From the NCBI GenBank assembly GCA_045642085.1, contig JAZUIF010000040.1:102195-166194 (forward strand): a DNA stretch of 64,000 nucleotides, given 5' to 3'. The translations under genes were made by a program, and so were the position numbers. This DNA comes from UBA1723 sp045642085. Its GTDB lineage: Bacteria > Bacteroidota > Bacteroidia > Bacteroidales > Paludibacteraceae. Below are positions 24,339 through 34,585 of the stretch, in pieces. Positions within the stretch are counted from its first letter, which is position 1. Each line of letters begins with the position of its first letter. Under the pieces are notes generated by a model. That model was not told the DNA's origin, made no database searches, and was given only the letters and a program-made list of their open reading frames with translations.

Positions 24339-25265
24339 TTACTCGAATCTCTCGTAAGGAACTTTTGTCTTCTTTGTCTGAACACTGTAAGACAACATGA
24401 TTTCGTGTGCCGAACCAGACAATCTAGCTACATTACCGAAGTTATAGTCGAATGTATAACCAAATCGGAAATTCTTGTATTCAGCACCTACCATAAATGC
24501 TACAGGGTTTGTACCAAACTTCTGGAACATATCCGGATGATAAGTCATACCTCCCCAAAGGAAATTCTTGTAGAACAAAATCGCATTGATTTCAGCAACT
24601 GCGATCTTCTCATGCCAAGTGTAAGCCAAAGCTGGAGCCAAAACAAAAGTCTCAGACAAATCAAAGAAATAACGACCATATCCATTAATGTGGAACGACG
24701 ACTGAGTCGTTGATGACTGATATTTCAACATGTGAGTTCCAGATACACCAAACATAAACTTAGGGTTTGAAAACTCAAGACCGAAATCTACATCCGGATG
24801 AACCTCTCTAACCTTATCATCAATAAAATCGTGATCTTCTGTGATCTCAGTGATATCATCTACTGTATATTTGCTTGCATCGAAATACGCATACTGTACA
24901 CCAGCGCTCAATCCCATTGAAAGTACCATATCCTCACGAAGACGTAATACATATGCATACACCAATTTAGGATTGAAGCTTCCCTTAGCAGGACCAAGGT
25001 CATCGTAGCTCATTGTGAAACCAAATCCAGAGTTGTAATCATCCTTATATGTCTGAACATTTAAGATACCAGACTTAGGAGAATCCTTAATGTCAACCCA
25101 CTGGAAGCGACCTAACAAAAAGGCATCAATCTGCTCAAAGTTACCAATACCAGCTGGGTTCTTATTGATACGTGAGAAAAATTGCTGAGTCATTAGCAAA
25201 TCCTGCTGTGCATAAGCAGAAACCGTAAATAGCAACGTTGCTAATACAATAAATATTTTCTTCAT
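24339..25265 (-). CDS. PorP/SprF family outer-membrane protein
   Basis: 308 residues. The signal peptide ends SAYAQ, followed by QQDLLMTQQFFSRINKNPAGIG, the characteristic start of PorP/SprF proteins. Repeated amphipathic strands run to the C-terminus (for example GFGFTMSYDDLGPAKGSFNP and LVYAYVLRLREDMVLSMGLS). PorP of P. gingivalis and SprF of Flavobacterium are needed for secretion or anchoring of specific T9SS cargo. It is the third gene after the giant type B adhesin and the OmpA-like gene, with a 16-base gap. It is therefore probably the dedicated partner of that adhesin rather than the core PorP. Confidence 0.92.
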   Translation of the reverse strand: MKKIFIVLATLLFTVSAYAQQDLLMTQQFFSRINKNPAGIGNFEQIDAFLLGRFQWVDIKDSPKSGILNVQTYKDDYNSGFGFTMSYDDLGPAKGSFNPKLVYAYVLRLREDMVLSMGLSAGVQYAYFDASKYTVDDITEITEDHDFIDDKVREVHPDVDFGLEFSNPKFMFGVSGTHMLKYQSSTTQSSFHINGYGRYFFDLSETFVLAPALAYTWHEKIAVAEINAILFYKNFLWGGMTYHPDMFQKFGTNPVAFMVGAEYKNFRFGYTFDYNFGNVARLSGSAHEIMLSYSVQTKKTKVPYERFE

Positions 25266-25281
25266 ATTCTATGTTGTCTCC

Positions 25282-26583
25282 TTATTCGTTCAACAATTTA
25301 ATTTCTACACGACGGTTCTGCTCGTGCTGTTCCTCCAACTCCGCATTAGGAATAACTGGATCTTCCATACCACGTCCGACAGAGATGATCAAGTTTCCTG
25401 GATAACCCTTAGTGATCAACAAGCTACGAACATAGTCGGCACGTTTCTGAGACAACTTCTTATTGTAATCAGAAGATCCACGAGAGTCGGTATGTCCGGA
25501 AATCTCAAATTTACCACCAGGGAACTCATTCATAGCACGTAGCAACTCATCCAACTGTGCCTCATACTCTGGTTTCATATCTGTCTTTCCAAAGTCGAAG
25601 AAGAACAACACCCAGTTGAAGCCCTTTGGCTCATCACAAGTAAAGTCTGGAGTCAACTCATTAGTTCTCCTAACATCATACTTATTTGGATAGTAGATAT
25701 CAAAACCACCCTTGCCTCCCTTACGATTAGACAAGAAATACATTGAGTAAGCATTACCCACGATATTATATTCATCAGCAGCAGTATTGAAAAGTTCACC
25801 TAAATTCTGAGGTTTTCCCCAATACTGTTCTTTAGCTCCCTTATGGCTGACATAAATATCCATACCACCTTTACCAGTCACCTTGTTACAAGCGAAATAC
25901 AAAGCTGTATCTGCGACTACGAAAGGATAATCTTCTCTGTTCTGAGAATTGATCTCATCACTAACAGGTTCGGGCTTTGTCCACATTCCATCATCATCCT
26001 TATCCTGATCGATATACCAGATGTCACGACCTCCCTTACCTGCCATAAACTCACCTGAGAAATAGATTCGACGACCAGCACGTCCGATACATGGATTATA
26101 GAATCCCTTTACACCTGGGACATAATGGTTCCAACGTCCAATAGCCAATGAAGATCCATGTACCTCTTTAGCCTGAGCCATAGTACCTTTGATCTTAAGC
26201 TTCTTTACATCCTTCCACTTACCATCATTGTCAGTTGCCTCATAGAGCTCAGAATTACCCTGTGAATCCTTCTTTGAGAAATAAAGTTTTCCTTTATTTC
26301 TATCATAGGCGAAAGTTCCTTGAATTCCTAAATCATTCAATTCAGGACACTCCTCAACCTGAGATAAATCCAAATCCTTACCTGGTTTGAACTTGTATGC
26401 TATATTCTCTCGGAAGAATACAAAGAAGCCATCCTTATATACAGACATTGGCTGCTCATCAACCTTCTTGTTTTCTTTAGACGAATCGAATTCGTAAAAA
26501 CCTGTTCCGAATCTTCGCTCTACTCCCCAAACATTAGTAGCAAGCAATGCGGAAATAACACAAGTGAAAATCGCTTTTTTCAT
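25282..26583 (-). CDS. OmpA-family protein with PD40-like repeats (PorE-like)
   Basis: 433 residues from ATG 26583 (MKKAIFTCVISALLATNVWG signal peptide). An ATG at 26607 overlaps the stop of the upstream gene as TAATG, so a longer coupled start is possible. The middle part holds PD40-like beta-propeller motifs (GRRIYFSGEF, GKGGRDIWYI, LYFACNKVTGKGGMDIYVS, YFLSNRKGGKGGFDIYY). The C-terminal OmpA domain (about 325-433) has ISGHTDSRGSSDYNKKLSQK with the peptidoglycan-binding Asp and Arg. It probably links the secreted adhesin or PorP complex to the cell wall. Confidence 0.9.
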   Translation of the reverse strand: MKKAIFTCVISALLATNVWGVERRFGTGFYEFDSSKENKKVDEQPMSVYKDGFFVFFRENIAYKFKPGKDLDLSQVEECPELNDLGIQGTFAYDRNKGKLYFSKKDSQGNSELYEATDNDGKWKDVKKLKIKGTMAQAKEVHGSSLAIGRWNHYVPGVKGFYNPCIGRAGRRIYFSGEFMAGKGGRDIWYIDQDKDDDGMWTKPEPVSDEINSQNREDYPFVVADTALYFACNKVTGKGGMDIYVSHKGAKEQYWGKPQNLGELFNTAADEYNIVGNAYSMYFLSNRKGGKGGFDIYYPNKYDVRRTNELTPDFTCDEPKGFNWVLFFFDFGKTDMKPEYEAQLDELLRAMNEFPGGKFEISGHTDSRGSSDYNKKLSQKRADYVRSLLITKGYPGNLIISVGRGMEDPVIPNAELEEQHEQNRRVEIKLLNE

Positions 26584-26606
26584 CGTGACTATATTTATCA
26601 TTCCCA

Positions 26607-29600
26607 TTATTTTCTATAAACTTCAACTGTACCCTTCAATACTCTGCCATCTTTCTTTGTCAAGATGTAGAAATATGTACCTGGAGAGGCAAGTTCTCCT
26701 CTATAAGTTGCATCCCAACCATCAGTACCCTCATAAACTGTCTCCTGATAACGGTTGAAAATCTTCACATCATATCCCTCCATAAACTTGTCGTTCTTAG
26801 GGTTGTCATTATATGGAGTAATAACATTAGGTACGACTACATAGTCTGCAACGTCGACATCGATAATATTTGAATTACGGATACCGCAATTACCATTTTC
26901 TAGTCTTACAATGAACTGGTATCGACCTGGAGCATCCAACTGCCAATTCAACTCTGAGTCTGTATTTCTCTCTAGCTCTGTTGCTATTGGAGTAACCATC
27001 TCATAATGGCGACCCGCATCATCAGGAGTTGGGAATAGATACTCTGTCTTCAAAGTAACCTCTTTACCCATCTGAACCTTGTAGTCTTCAGCAGATAATG
27101 TAACATAATTTCTATGATCAACACTGATTTCATCTGTATAAGCAGTTGTTGTCTTTACACAGACTGGATCATAACCATAAGCTGAATAAACACTATTCTG
27201 CATTGGAGCCACATTCAAGAATGAGTAGCATGTATCATGACTGATTAACATATCTGTTGTATCTCCTGTGTTCCAGATAACTCCCTTAGGTGAACCTGTC
27301 ACAACGTGAGCGATTAGCTTAACCAACTTAACTGTATCCCTTCCTGATGTATCCTGACAAATAGCATCCTCAGAAACAAACAACTGCAATGTTGTGTTCA
27401 CCTGAACACCTACTACTATTGAGTCAACCTGAGATGGACAGATAGGTGTTGTTGCGTTTTCGCTTGCCTTTACTCTGTAAGACCACTTGCCTTCACCTGG
27501 AGAGAAAATATCAGTTGTGTAAGATCCATTACTTACAAGACCATCAGAAACACCATGTTTCTCATTCCACTCTAACATTGTCTGCTCACCTGGCATTTCA
27601 TTATTGACTGTAGCGATAAGTGAAATCTCTTCTCCCTTACACATCAAATCTCTACCTGACGCAAGTGCTATAGTAACACTGATAGGCTTTCTTGCCTCAA
27701 TGTTGATATCACCATTCTCACCCTTATAGCTTGCATTGTCTTCTTCCTTGTTACATACATTATCATAAGCAACTACAGACAATGTGTTTGTGCCTAGGCT
27801 CAAATTGAATACACGGTCTTTAGTGTTAGATGAGCCATCCCATTTCCATTCCCATACGATATCATCCGACCATACGAATTTAATAGGATTACCTTGAGTC
27901 AAATTAACACTTACATTTGCACTTGTCTGACTACCCTGTGATGTCTGGCCCAAACACTTAGTGTTAGGAACATCAAACTCAGAAGCATCAGAAGTCAAAT
28001 TGAACTTAACTGGTTTGAAGACAGTGTAACTTACAGAATCAGTTACCTCAGTTCCCTTACTACAGATTTCATCATCAGTCTTGACAACCATAGTCTTTTC
28101 TAACTTAGCTGTAGTTGTATTAGATGATGTATGAAGCTGAGTCAATGTAGCTCCATTTGTTGTATAAACCTTATCTCCTTCATCATACCATCTTACTTCA
28201 ACATTTGTTGGGTCTAGAGTATTGTTGACCTTCAATTCAAATTCAACATCAGAACCATCACACACATCTGGATTATTAGCCTTAAGCTCTAATGTAATTG
28301 GAGTGGCAGCAACGATATCCAAATCATCATTGTCATTTGCAGACGCTGGACAAACTCCATCAGAACCAACAACTGAGATTGGATTAGATCCTGGAGAAAC
28401 CTTTAATTCACGACTGAATACCAAACCTTCATATTTGTTATCCGACCATGTCAAGACGCTTGGATTACCCTCAGTTACCTTAACTGTCAAGTTAACCACA
28501 TTGTCAACATTATCTTGTGTAATACACTTCTGAATTGTATTTCCGTTAAGATCAGCATCGTGAAGCAACTGCAACTTAATTGGAATAAATATCTTGTAAG
28601 ACACCTGAGCCGAAATATCATTTCCACTATTACAAATATCATCTGTAGTCTTTACTATCATAGTCTTCTCTACCATGAATTTTGTATCGTTTACAGGAGT
28701 ATAAGTCTTTGTTGTCGACTCTATCAAAGATCTATTGATCAAAGCATCGGCACCTTCATATAATTCATACCATCTTACTTCTGGTGTTCTAGTTAATGAA
28801 TTAGTGACATTCATATTAAATTCTAGAGATTCACCATTACATATAGACTCCTTATCTGCTGTAATGCTGATTTCAATAGGTTCCTGTGCAGTAACGACTA
28901 TTGATGTGTCAGCTCCTTTTACAAATCCAGAAGCCTCAGATGCACGACAAACCTGATCGAATGCTTTTACAGAAATTGTGTTGATTCCATTATTACTTGC
29001 ACTTACTGTAACAGGACGCTTATATACAAGACCAGGATACAAGTTATCGAACCATTCAATTAAACGAGGATTACCTTGCTCTACTGTCAATGTAACATTT
29101 ACTGAATCATCCTTAAGATCTTTTCTAATACACTTAGTTCCATTGTTTGCATCAGTAGAAAGAGATACAACAAGAGGAACAAATACATCAAAGCTAACTT
29201 GGTCAGAAACTGGAGTTGATGGACTACATATCATATCCATTACCTCTACTCTGATATCCTTTGTCAACTTCTCTTTAGTTGTATTAGTAGGCACATAATT
29301 GTACTCATTTGTTGTATCTGCAAGAGGGAAACCAACCAAAGAAGTTAGAGCACCATCGTTTTCATAGAATCTAGATGTAATAGTATCCGACTTCAATGAA
29401 TTTGTCAACTTCACTGTCAAAGTGATATCCTCATCTTTACAAAGCTCTGTCTTATCCTCAGACAACTTGACGATAAGAGGCTTTCTAGCATTGATAATTG
29501 TACTATCAGATGTTGCTACACCTTCATTATTATAACATACCTCATCAATTGCTGTAACAGAATATTTATATACATTATTTTCTGTCAAACGATCAACTAA

Positions 29601-32600
29601 GCTTGTCTCAGGGCCTTGACCAATAAGAACAGAATCACCAGCACCATCTTTTCTATACCAGAAATAAGTAGTAACCTTCTCATCTGCATATGTCGGCTGT
29701 GATCCATCCGCATAAATCTTCTTTACTGTCAAATCGACACGTGATGAAGACTCTCCGTCAGTAGGCAAACATACATTTGCTACCTTCTCATTTTTTCCTT
29801 CGACATCAACTGTCAAGTCTAATGAATAACGACGGTAGATGCTATAAGTTGCTGTATCTGTACGTGGACAATATCCTAGTGCAGTACCTGTCACAACTAC
29901 TGTATTATCAAATATCTCAGGAGTTGATTTCTTTATCTCAAAACCATTACCAGTCTGAGGCTCTAGATTAGAGTTCAACAATGTCCATGTGTAATTAACA
30001 CTATTTTCAGGCTTAACACTAATAGCTCTGATATATCCACCAAACTCACAATAGAACTCTTCGTTAGCTATATTGAATTCCAGATCATCATATTTTGTAA
30101 TTGATACAAATTGAGTGTCTTTACACAATCCTCCATCAGCAATTCCGACCATATAAATAGTGTCTGACTTATCAGCTAAATTCAAGATCGACTCTGGAAT
30201 CACAAACTCTACCTTATCTCCATCGATCTTTATAATAGAGTCATTCAAAGCTAGAGGATTTCCAGCATAATCATACCATTCTGGTGTACGTCCGTTTGCA
30301 TCAGCATCGATTTTGATTGTGTCACCAATACATCCGAACAAATCCAAGTTTTCTCCTACTGGCTTGAACATAACGAAGAATGTATCTGAAATCGCGTAAG
30401 TATACTCACAATTAGGAGCCTTAATTCCCTCTGAAACCAACTTCTTAATTGTGTTTACAGAGTTACCTACAATCACACGGAACTTAGTATCACCATTGAA
30501 GCCATCTTTTCCAAGAACTATATCAATAGACTCATTATCCTGGATAGCGTCATCTAAGTCTGCAGCTGATTTTGGCAAGTTTATCCATTTATTGTTCGCA
30601 TCGTCAAAATACTGGAACAAATATGATGGTGTAGGAATATAATTCTTAATGCCAGCACGGTTGAATGCAGTCAATGTCAAATTTCTGTTCTTACCACAAA
30701 TCACAATTTTATTTTTCTCTAGGATTTCATCATTTAATACATTTGCAGTCACCTCGATTTCAGGGAAACAAACCTTCAAAGAGATATCATCAAGCAAAAT
30801 ATCATTACCACTACCAGAAGGTGCATTATTTGTGATCTTCAAAGTATAATACTTAGAATTATCTGAATCTCCTGTCGACAATGGGAATAACGCAGTCAAA
30901 TTCGACCATGAGTTAGCTCCATAATTTCTTGTGATAACATCACCAGACTCAATTGATGTAAGGACTTTAGTTCCTCCCTTTTCGTAGATATCCATACGAA
31001 TGTTCACTGGAGTTGCTCCTCCCGCTGGGATGATTCCCTGTGCATTACTTACAAATGCAGAGAACAACACCATCACATTTGAACACTCTCCTGTGATCTC
31101 AAAGTCTCTCTCATATATAATAGCATCCAAAGCATCCTTTGCACAGTTTACCATCAACATAGCACCATGCTTTGTTCCATCATTATTTCCTGTATGGTCA
31201 GTACCTGCCCAGTAGTCTTTTGAACCACCACCTGTCTTTCCTCCTCCGTCTGCCATAGCTGGGTCAGAAACGAAAGCATAATATCCATCCTCTACACGAT
31301 ATCCATTTTCACACCAACAGATGTATGGTTGATTTTCAGATGGCTTACTCCAACAGTTCGCTGTATTTCTATCTGGGTTTCCATTTTCATCCAAAGGAAT
31401 ACGTTCAGTTCTTGGGTCAAGCAACGCAAATTTATGCTTACTGATAAATCCATTCTGGTCATCCATCCATTTTACATTGCTTGGCAACTTTGGATCTACA
31501 GTTTCTACAGCATCCTCATCTACAACCTTACCTTCTTCATATTTAACATAGTGGTAATCGTTACCTACGAAATAACCGAAATCATCGTAGAACAACTCCT
31601 GTACTGCGTCTTCTTTATCTGGAGAGTAAACCAAACGGAAAAGAAATTCTTTTTTCAACGTAGCAGTTGTAGCTGTACCATCAGATGCAGGCACTTCTAC
31701 ATCAGCTTCTATCTTAATCCATCCTGTTGTATCTGAATACAGACTCCATGAAGAATTATCCTCATTAAGAGTTGCTTTTGTAAAAGGTTTGTATGACTCA
31801 TCTTTTCCTAATCCCTTAAATGAAATCTTTGGGTTCGACACATTAGATGATGGAAGATCTACCATCTTAATTACTACATCTCGCCATGATGGAACCTCTT
31901 TTTCTTTCGAATTGACATTTCTGATTCCCTCAGTTCCGATAATTTCAACATCAAATGTAGGTTCATTTGTAGAGATACTAATAACATTTGATTCTATTGT
32001 CTGTTGTTCTCCTAGAGGATCTTTATATGTTGCAACACACTTAACTTCCTTAATATCTGTCAATACAATATACTCAAATGTAGATTCTGTATTTGTTGTA
32101 CTTGGATTAATCCAAGTAGATCCGTTACTAACCTTCCACTGATATGTAAGCTCTGTATTTTGATTAGATGAACAGAATTTAGATGTAAATGTCATCTTTG
32201 ATCCTAAGTTAACAGATGAAGTAGTAGATGGAGTGATCTTAATCACATCGACATCTGCAGGAGCCGACTCTGTCAAATTATATGGAGACTTCGACATATC
32301 AATGTAAAAATCTTTCAAAGTGCTTCCTTCTGGCAATGTGAACTGACACAATCCTTTCCCTTCAAAATCATTCTCAGTTACAAGGTCTGTCTTACTTATC
32401 GATGAACTCACACTCTTGACTCCTCCTTTGCCACCTGGATACTTAATTCCGAATTTTGCCACTCCAGAACCAGCCTTTACGACATAAACATGGTATACAG
32501 AACCACATTCATCTACTGGAACTACTCTTGAAGCTTCATTACCTCCAACAGCCATATTCCACCATCCATCAACGACGTAATCTTGAGCAATAGAAGATTG

Positions 32601-32687
32601 AATGAATCCACACAATAATACGATAAAAGAAAATGCCTTTCGCAAAGCATTAGGACCGGACTTTTTGTAAGATATTAAGTTTTTCAT
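26607..32687 (-). CDS. Giant surface adhesin with T9SS type B (CHU_C) sorting domain
   Basis: 2026 residues. The signal peptide ends SSIAQ (about 35). An N-terminal Ig-like and jelly-roll region runs to about 650 (a YWAGTDHTGNNDG carbohydrate-binding-like stretch, then NVMVLFSAFVSNAQG). Then come three clear repeats plus a divergent fourth of about 190 residues. Each runs from a (K/E/T)P(L/I)xVx start with a LCKDE/ICNGE/VCDGS Cys motif to an EQGNP/TEGNP/TQGNP motif and a final Cys. The last roughly 80 residues are the gliding-motility-associated type B domain (VVPNVITPYNDNPKND, VKIFNRYQETVYEGTDGWDA, GTYFYILTKKDGR). Family knowledge: type B cargo such as SprB needs PorP/SprF-like partners, and these follow in the same operon. 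Confidence 0.93.
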   Translation of the reverse strand: MKNLISYKKSGPNALRKAFSFIVLLCGFIQSSIAQDYVVDGWWNMAVGGNEASRVVPVDECGSVYHVYVVKAGSGVAKFGIKYPGGKGGVKSVSSSISKTDLVTENDFEGKGLCQFTLPEGSTLKDFYIDMSKSPYNLTESAPADVDVIKITPSTTSSVNLGSKMTFTSKFCSSNQNTELTYQWKVSNGSTWINPSTTNTESTFEYIVLTDIKEVKCVATYKDPLGEQQTIESNVISISTNEPTFDVEIIGTEGIRNVNSKEKEVPSWRDVVIKMVDLPSSNVSNPKISFKGLGKDESYKPFTKATLNEDNSSWSLYSDTTGWIKIEADVEVPASDGTATTATLKKEFLFRLVYSPDKEDAVQELFYDDFGYFVGNDYHYVKYEEGKVVDEDAVETVDPKLPSNVKWMDDQNGFISKHKFALLDPRTERIPLDENGNPDRNTANCWSKPSENQPYICWCENGYRVEDGYYAFVSDPAMADGGGKTGGGSKDYWAGTDHTGNNDGTKHGAMLMVNCAKDALDAIIYERDFEITGECSNVMVLFSAFVSNAQGIIPAGGATPVNIRMDIYEKGGTKVLTSIESGDVITRNYGANSWSNLTALFPLSTGDSDNSKYYTLKITNNAPSGSGNDILLDDISLKVCFPEIEVTANVLNDEILEKNKIVICGKNRNLTLTAFNRAGIKNYIPTPSYLFQYFDDANNKWINLPKSAADLDDAIQDNESIDIVLGKDGFNGDTKFRVIVGNSVNTIKKLVSEGIKAPNCEYTYAISDTFFVMFKPVGENLDLFGCIGDTIKIDADANGRTPEWYDYAGNPLALNDSIIKIDGDKVEFVIPESILNLADKSDTIYMVGIADGGLCKDTQFVSITKYDDLEFNIANEEFYCEFGGYIRAISVKPENSVNYTWTLLNSNLEPQTGNGFEIKKSTPEIFDNTVVVTGTALGYCPRTDTATYSIYRRYSLDLTVDVEGKNEKVANVCLPTDGESSSRVDLTVKKIYADGSQPTYADEKVTTYFWYRKDGAGDSVLIGQGPETSLVDRLTENNVYKYSVTAIDEVCYNNEGVATSDSTIINARKPLIVKLSEDKTELCKDEDITLTVKLTNSLKSDTITSRFYENDGALTSLVGFPLADTTNEYNYVPTNTTKEKLTKDIRVEVMDMICSPSTPVSDQVSFDVFVPLVVSLSTDANNGTKCIRKDLKDDSVNVTLTVEQGNPRLIEWFDNLYPGLVYKRPVTVSASNNGINTISVKAFDQVCRASEASGFVKGADTSIVVTAQEPIEISITADKESICNGESLEFNMNVTNSLTRTPEVRWYELYEGADALINRSLIESTTKTYTPVNDTKFMVEKTMIVKTTDDICNSGNDISAQVSYKIFIPIKLQLLHDADLNGNTIQKCITQDNVDNVVNLTVKVTEGNPSVLTWSDNKYEGLVFSRELKVSPGSNPISVVGSDGVCPASANDNDDLDIVAATPITLELKANNPDVCDGSDVEFELKVNNTLDPTNVEVRWYDEGDKVYTTNGATLTQLHTSSNTTTAKLEKTMVVKTDDEICSKGTEVTDSVSYTVFKPVKFNLTSDASEFDVPNTKCLGQTSQGSQTSANVSVNLTQGNPIKFVWSDDIVWEWKWDGSSNTKDRVFNLSLGTNTLSVVAYDNVCNKEEDNASYKGENGDINIEARKPISVTIALASGRDLMCKGEEISLIATVNNEMPGEQTMLEWNEKHGVSDGLVSNGSYTTDIFSPGEGKWSYRVKASENATTPICPSQVDSIVVGVQVNTTLQLFVSEDAICQDTSGRDTVKLVKLIAHVVTGSPKGVIWNTGDTTDMLISHDTCYSFLNVAPMQNSVYSAYGYDPVCVKTTTAYTDEISVDHRNYVTLSAEDYKVQMGKEVTLKTEYLFPTPDDAGRHYEMVTPIATELERNTDSELNWQLDAPGRYQFIVRLENGNCGIRNSNIIDVDVADYVVVPNVITPYNDNPKNDKFMEGYDVKIFNRYQETVYEGTDGWDATYRGELASPGTYFYILTKKDGRVLKGTVEVYRK

Positions 32688-32972
32688 ATCTTAGATATTA
32701 GAAATCTTTTTTTATTTTTCTATTTTCATACCTTCTTTAGAGCAGGACACACTCCAAAGCGGTCGCTAAAATAGCAAAAAAACATAACATTTAAAGTTTA
32801 TTAACGATTATTTCTCTGTTATTACAGACAAAAAAAGCTCATTTATTGTTTAACAACATATTATTCAAACAAATTAGCTAAAAAGTACTAAAATAAGTTA
32901 ATACAATAATCAGAATAATTATACATAACGTTTGCATCTATAGACTAATCGTCAAATTCTGTCTAAATAATG

Positions 32973-33002
32973 ACAAAAAAAGACAGGAACAAGCCCTGTC
33001 TC
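32973..33002 (-). terminator. Terminator of the flippase gene
   Basis: On the minus strand, GACAGG and CCTGTC arms (32982-32987 and 32995-33000), then seven T residues. The rest of the 32688-33018 gap is AT-rich; it holds a possible adhesin -7 box (TATTTTAG, 32766-32773) and no ORF. Confidence 0.85.
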
Positions 33003-33018
33003 TTCAAATGAATTATCT

Positions 33019-34500
33019 TTATCTAAAATACTTTCCAACAACTGGCAACGACGACACTGGGAAATCTCGTTTGAACAGCACTACTAAATAGACTATCAAC
33101 AATCCTGTCGCCATCAACAATCTAATAATCAGTCCTTCCGGTGCGAAGAAATGGAATATCGCAAACAAACCTAACGCTAAAGCAAAATAAATCACCAAAC
33201 TTTTATTGTCGTAATCGATAGGGAAATATTTTTGCGATAATATATATGATACGATTGTGATACTTAAATAACATAGGAATGATGCAATCGCAGATCCATA
33301 ATAGCTGAACTCCGGAACCAACGCAATATTGACAACCAACGTTATTACCAAACCAATCGTTGACAATATAGCTCCCCACTGCGTACGGTCTGTCAACTTG
33401 TACCATATAGACAAATTAAAATAGACTCCTTGGAACAAATACGTAAGCAAAACCAATGGTACGACTGTCATTCCAACTCTGTAGGCTGGTGAAACCAACA
33501 ATGCGAACAAGTCGATGAACAATGACATTCCCAATGCGATCAACAAAGCAAAGATGACATAATATTTCATCGCCAAAGCATACTGTACTTTTTTATCCTC
33601 ACCCTTACTTTGAGCGAAAACGAATGGTTCGTAAGCATAACGGAAAGCCTGTGTGAAGACCATCATAACCATAGCCACCTTAAAACATGCTCCGTAGATT
33701 CCAAGTTCTGAATCTGCAACCGCTCTGTCGGGCATCAAATACGGGAACATAATTTTATCGATTGTCTGGTTCATGATTCCTGCGATTCCAAGCAACAATA
33801 ATGGAAGCGAGTAACCAAGTATCTTCTTTAGCAATGCTGCGTCTGGCTTCTTAGCCTTACGAATCTCTGGCAAAAGCAACAATGTAACGAAAAGAGTGGA
33901 GATAAAATTAGAAACGAAGATATACCCTACTCCATAATTTTCATCATAAAAAGGAAGATTGATTCCCCAATCGTTCTTCATCTTTGGACAAAGAATCAAG
34001 AAGAACAAGTTCGCTCCAATATTGACAAGGATCATCAACAATTTGAAAATAGCAAACTTTCCTGCCTTATTCTCATATCTTAAATAAGCAAAAGGAATTG
34101 TACCGACGGCATCAATCGCAACAATGATTCCCATCATCGTTACATACTCTGGATGCGACGGATAACCAAGCCAAACAGCGACATCATTGGAGAACAACAT
34201 CACCAAAATAGCAAAGATTGTTGAAGTGACTGTTACTGAAGTCAGAACTGTACCGAAAACAGTCTGTGCATCACCGTCTTCTTTATTTGCAAAACGGAAA
34301 AATCCAGTCTCCAATCCGTATGTCAGGATCACAAGCAAGAGTGCAGTCCACGCATATAGATTTGTAACTACTCCATACTCTGCACTTGAAGTGAGCACAT
34401 AAGTGTAAAGTGGAACAAGCAACCAGTTTAGGAACTTTCCAAGGATGTTGCTAATGCCGTAGACCGCAGTCTGACGGGCAAGATTTTTCATTTCTGCCAT
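33019..34500 (-). CDS. Polysaccharide flippase (Wzx/MATE-like)
   Basis: 493 residues with about fourteen hydrophobic segments, in the oligosaccharidyl-lipid flippase family of the inner membrane. The N-terminus ARQTAVYGISNILGKFLNWL, with LVPLYTYVLTSSAEYGVV, is typical. TYGLETGFFRFANKE and QTIDKIMFPYLM are also family-like. Such proteins move undecaprenyl-linked repeat units for capsule or O-antigen across the membrane. There are no glycosyltransferases beside it, so the polysaccharide is unknown. The start could be the Met three codons downstream. It has a good promoter at 34523-34554 and a terminator, and looks monocistronic. Confidence 0.9.
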   Translation of the reverse strand: MAEMKNLARQTAVYGISNILGKFLNWLLVPLYTYVLTSSAEYGVVTNLYAWTALLLVILTYGLETGFFRFANKEDGDAQTVFGTVLTSVTVTSTIFAILVMLFSNDVAVWLGYPSHPEYVTMMGIIVAIDAVGTIPFAYLRYENKAGKFAIFKLLMILVNIGANLFFLILCPKMKNDWGINLPFYDENYGVGYIFVSNFISTLFVTLLLLPEIRKAKKPDAALLKKILGYSLPLLLLGIAGIMNQTIDKIMFPYLMPDRAVADSELGIYGACFKVAMVMMVFTQAFRYAYEPFVFAQSKGEDKKVQYALAMKYYVIFALLIALGMSLFIDLFALLVSPAYRVGMTVVPLVLLTYLFQGVYFNLSIWYKLTDRTQWGAILSTIGLVITLVVNIALVPEFSYYGSAIASFLCYLSITIVSYILSQKYFPIDYDNKSLVIYFALALGLFAIFHFFAPEGLIIRLLMATGLLIVYLVVLFKRDFPVSSLPVVGKYFR

Positions 34501-34522
34501 TTTCTCTGTTCTTTGTTTCTCG

Positions 34523-34554
34523 CAAAATTACTCTTTTTTATAAACAGACGCAAT
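34523..34554 (-). promoter_or_regulatory. Promoter of the flippase gene
   Basis: On the minus strand, ATTG (34551-34554), 20 bases, TAATTTTG (34523-34530), 22 bases before the ATG. It is a good match to the phylum consensus. Confidence 0.65.
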
Positions 34555-34585
34555 CTGGTGCAAATAATTATTTGAAATAAAACTG

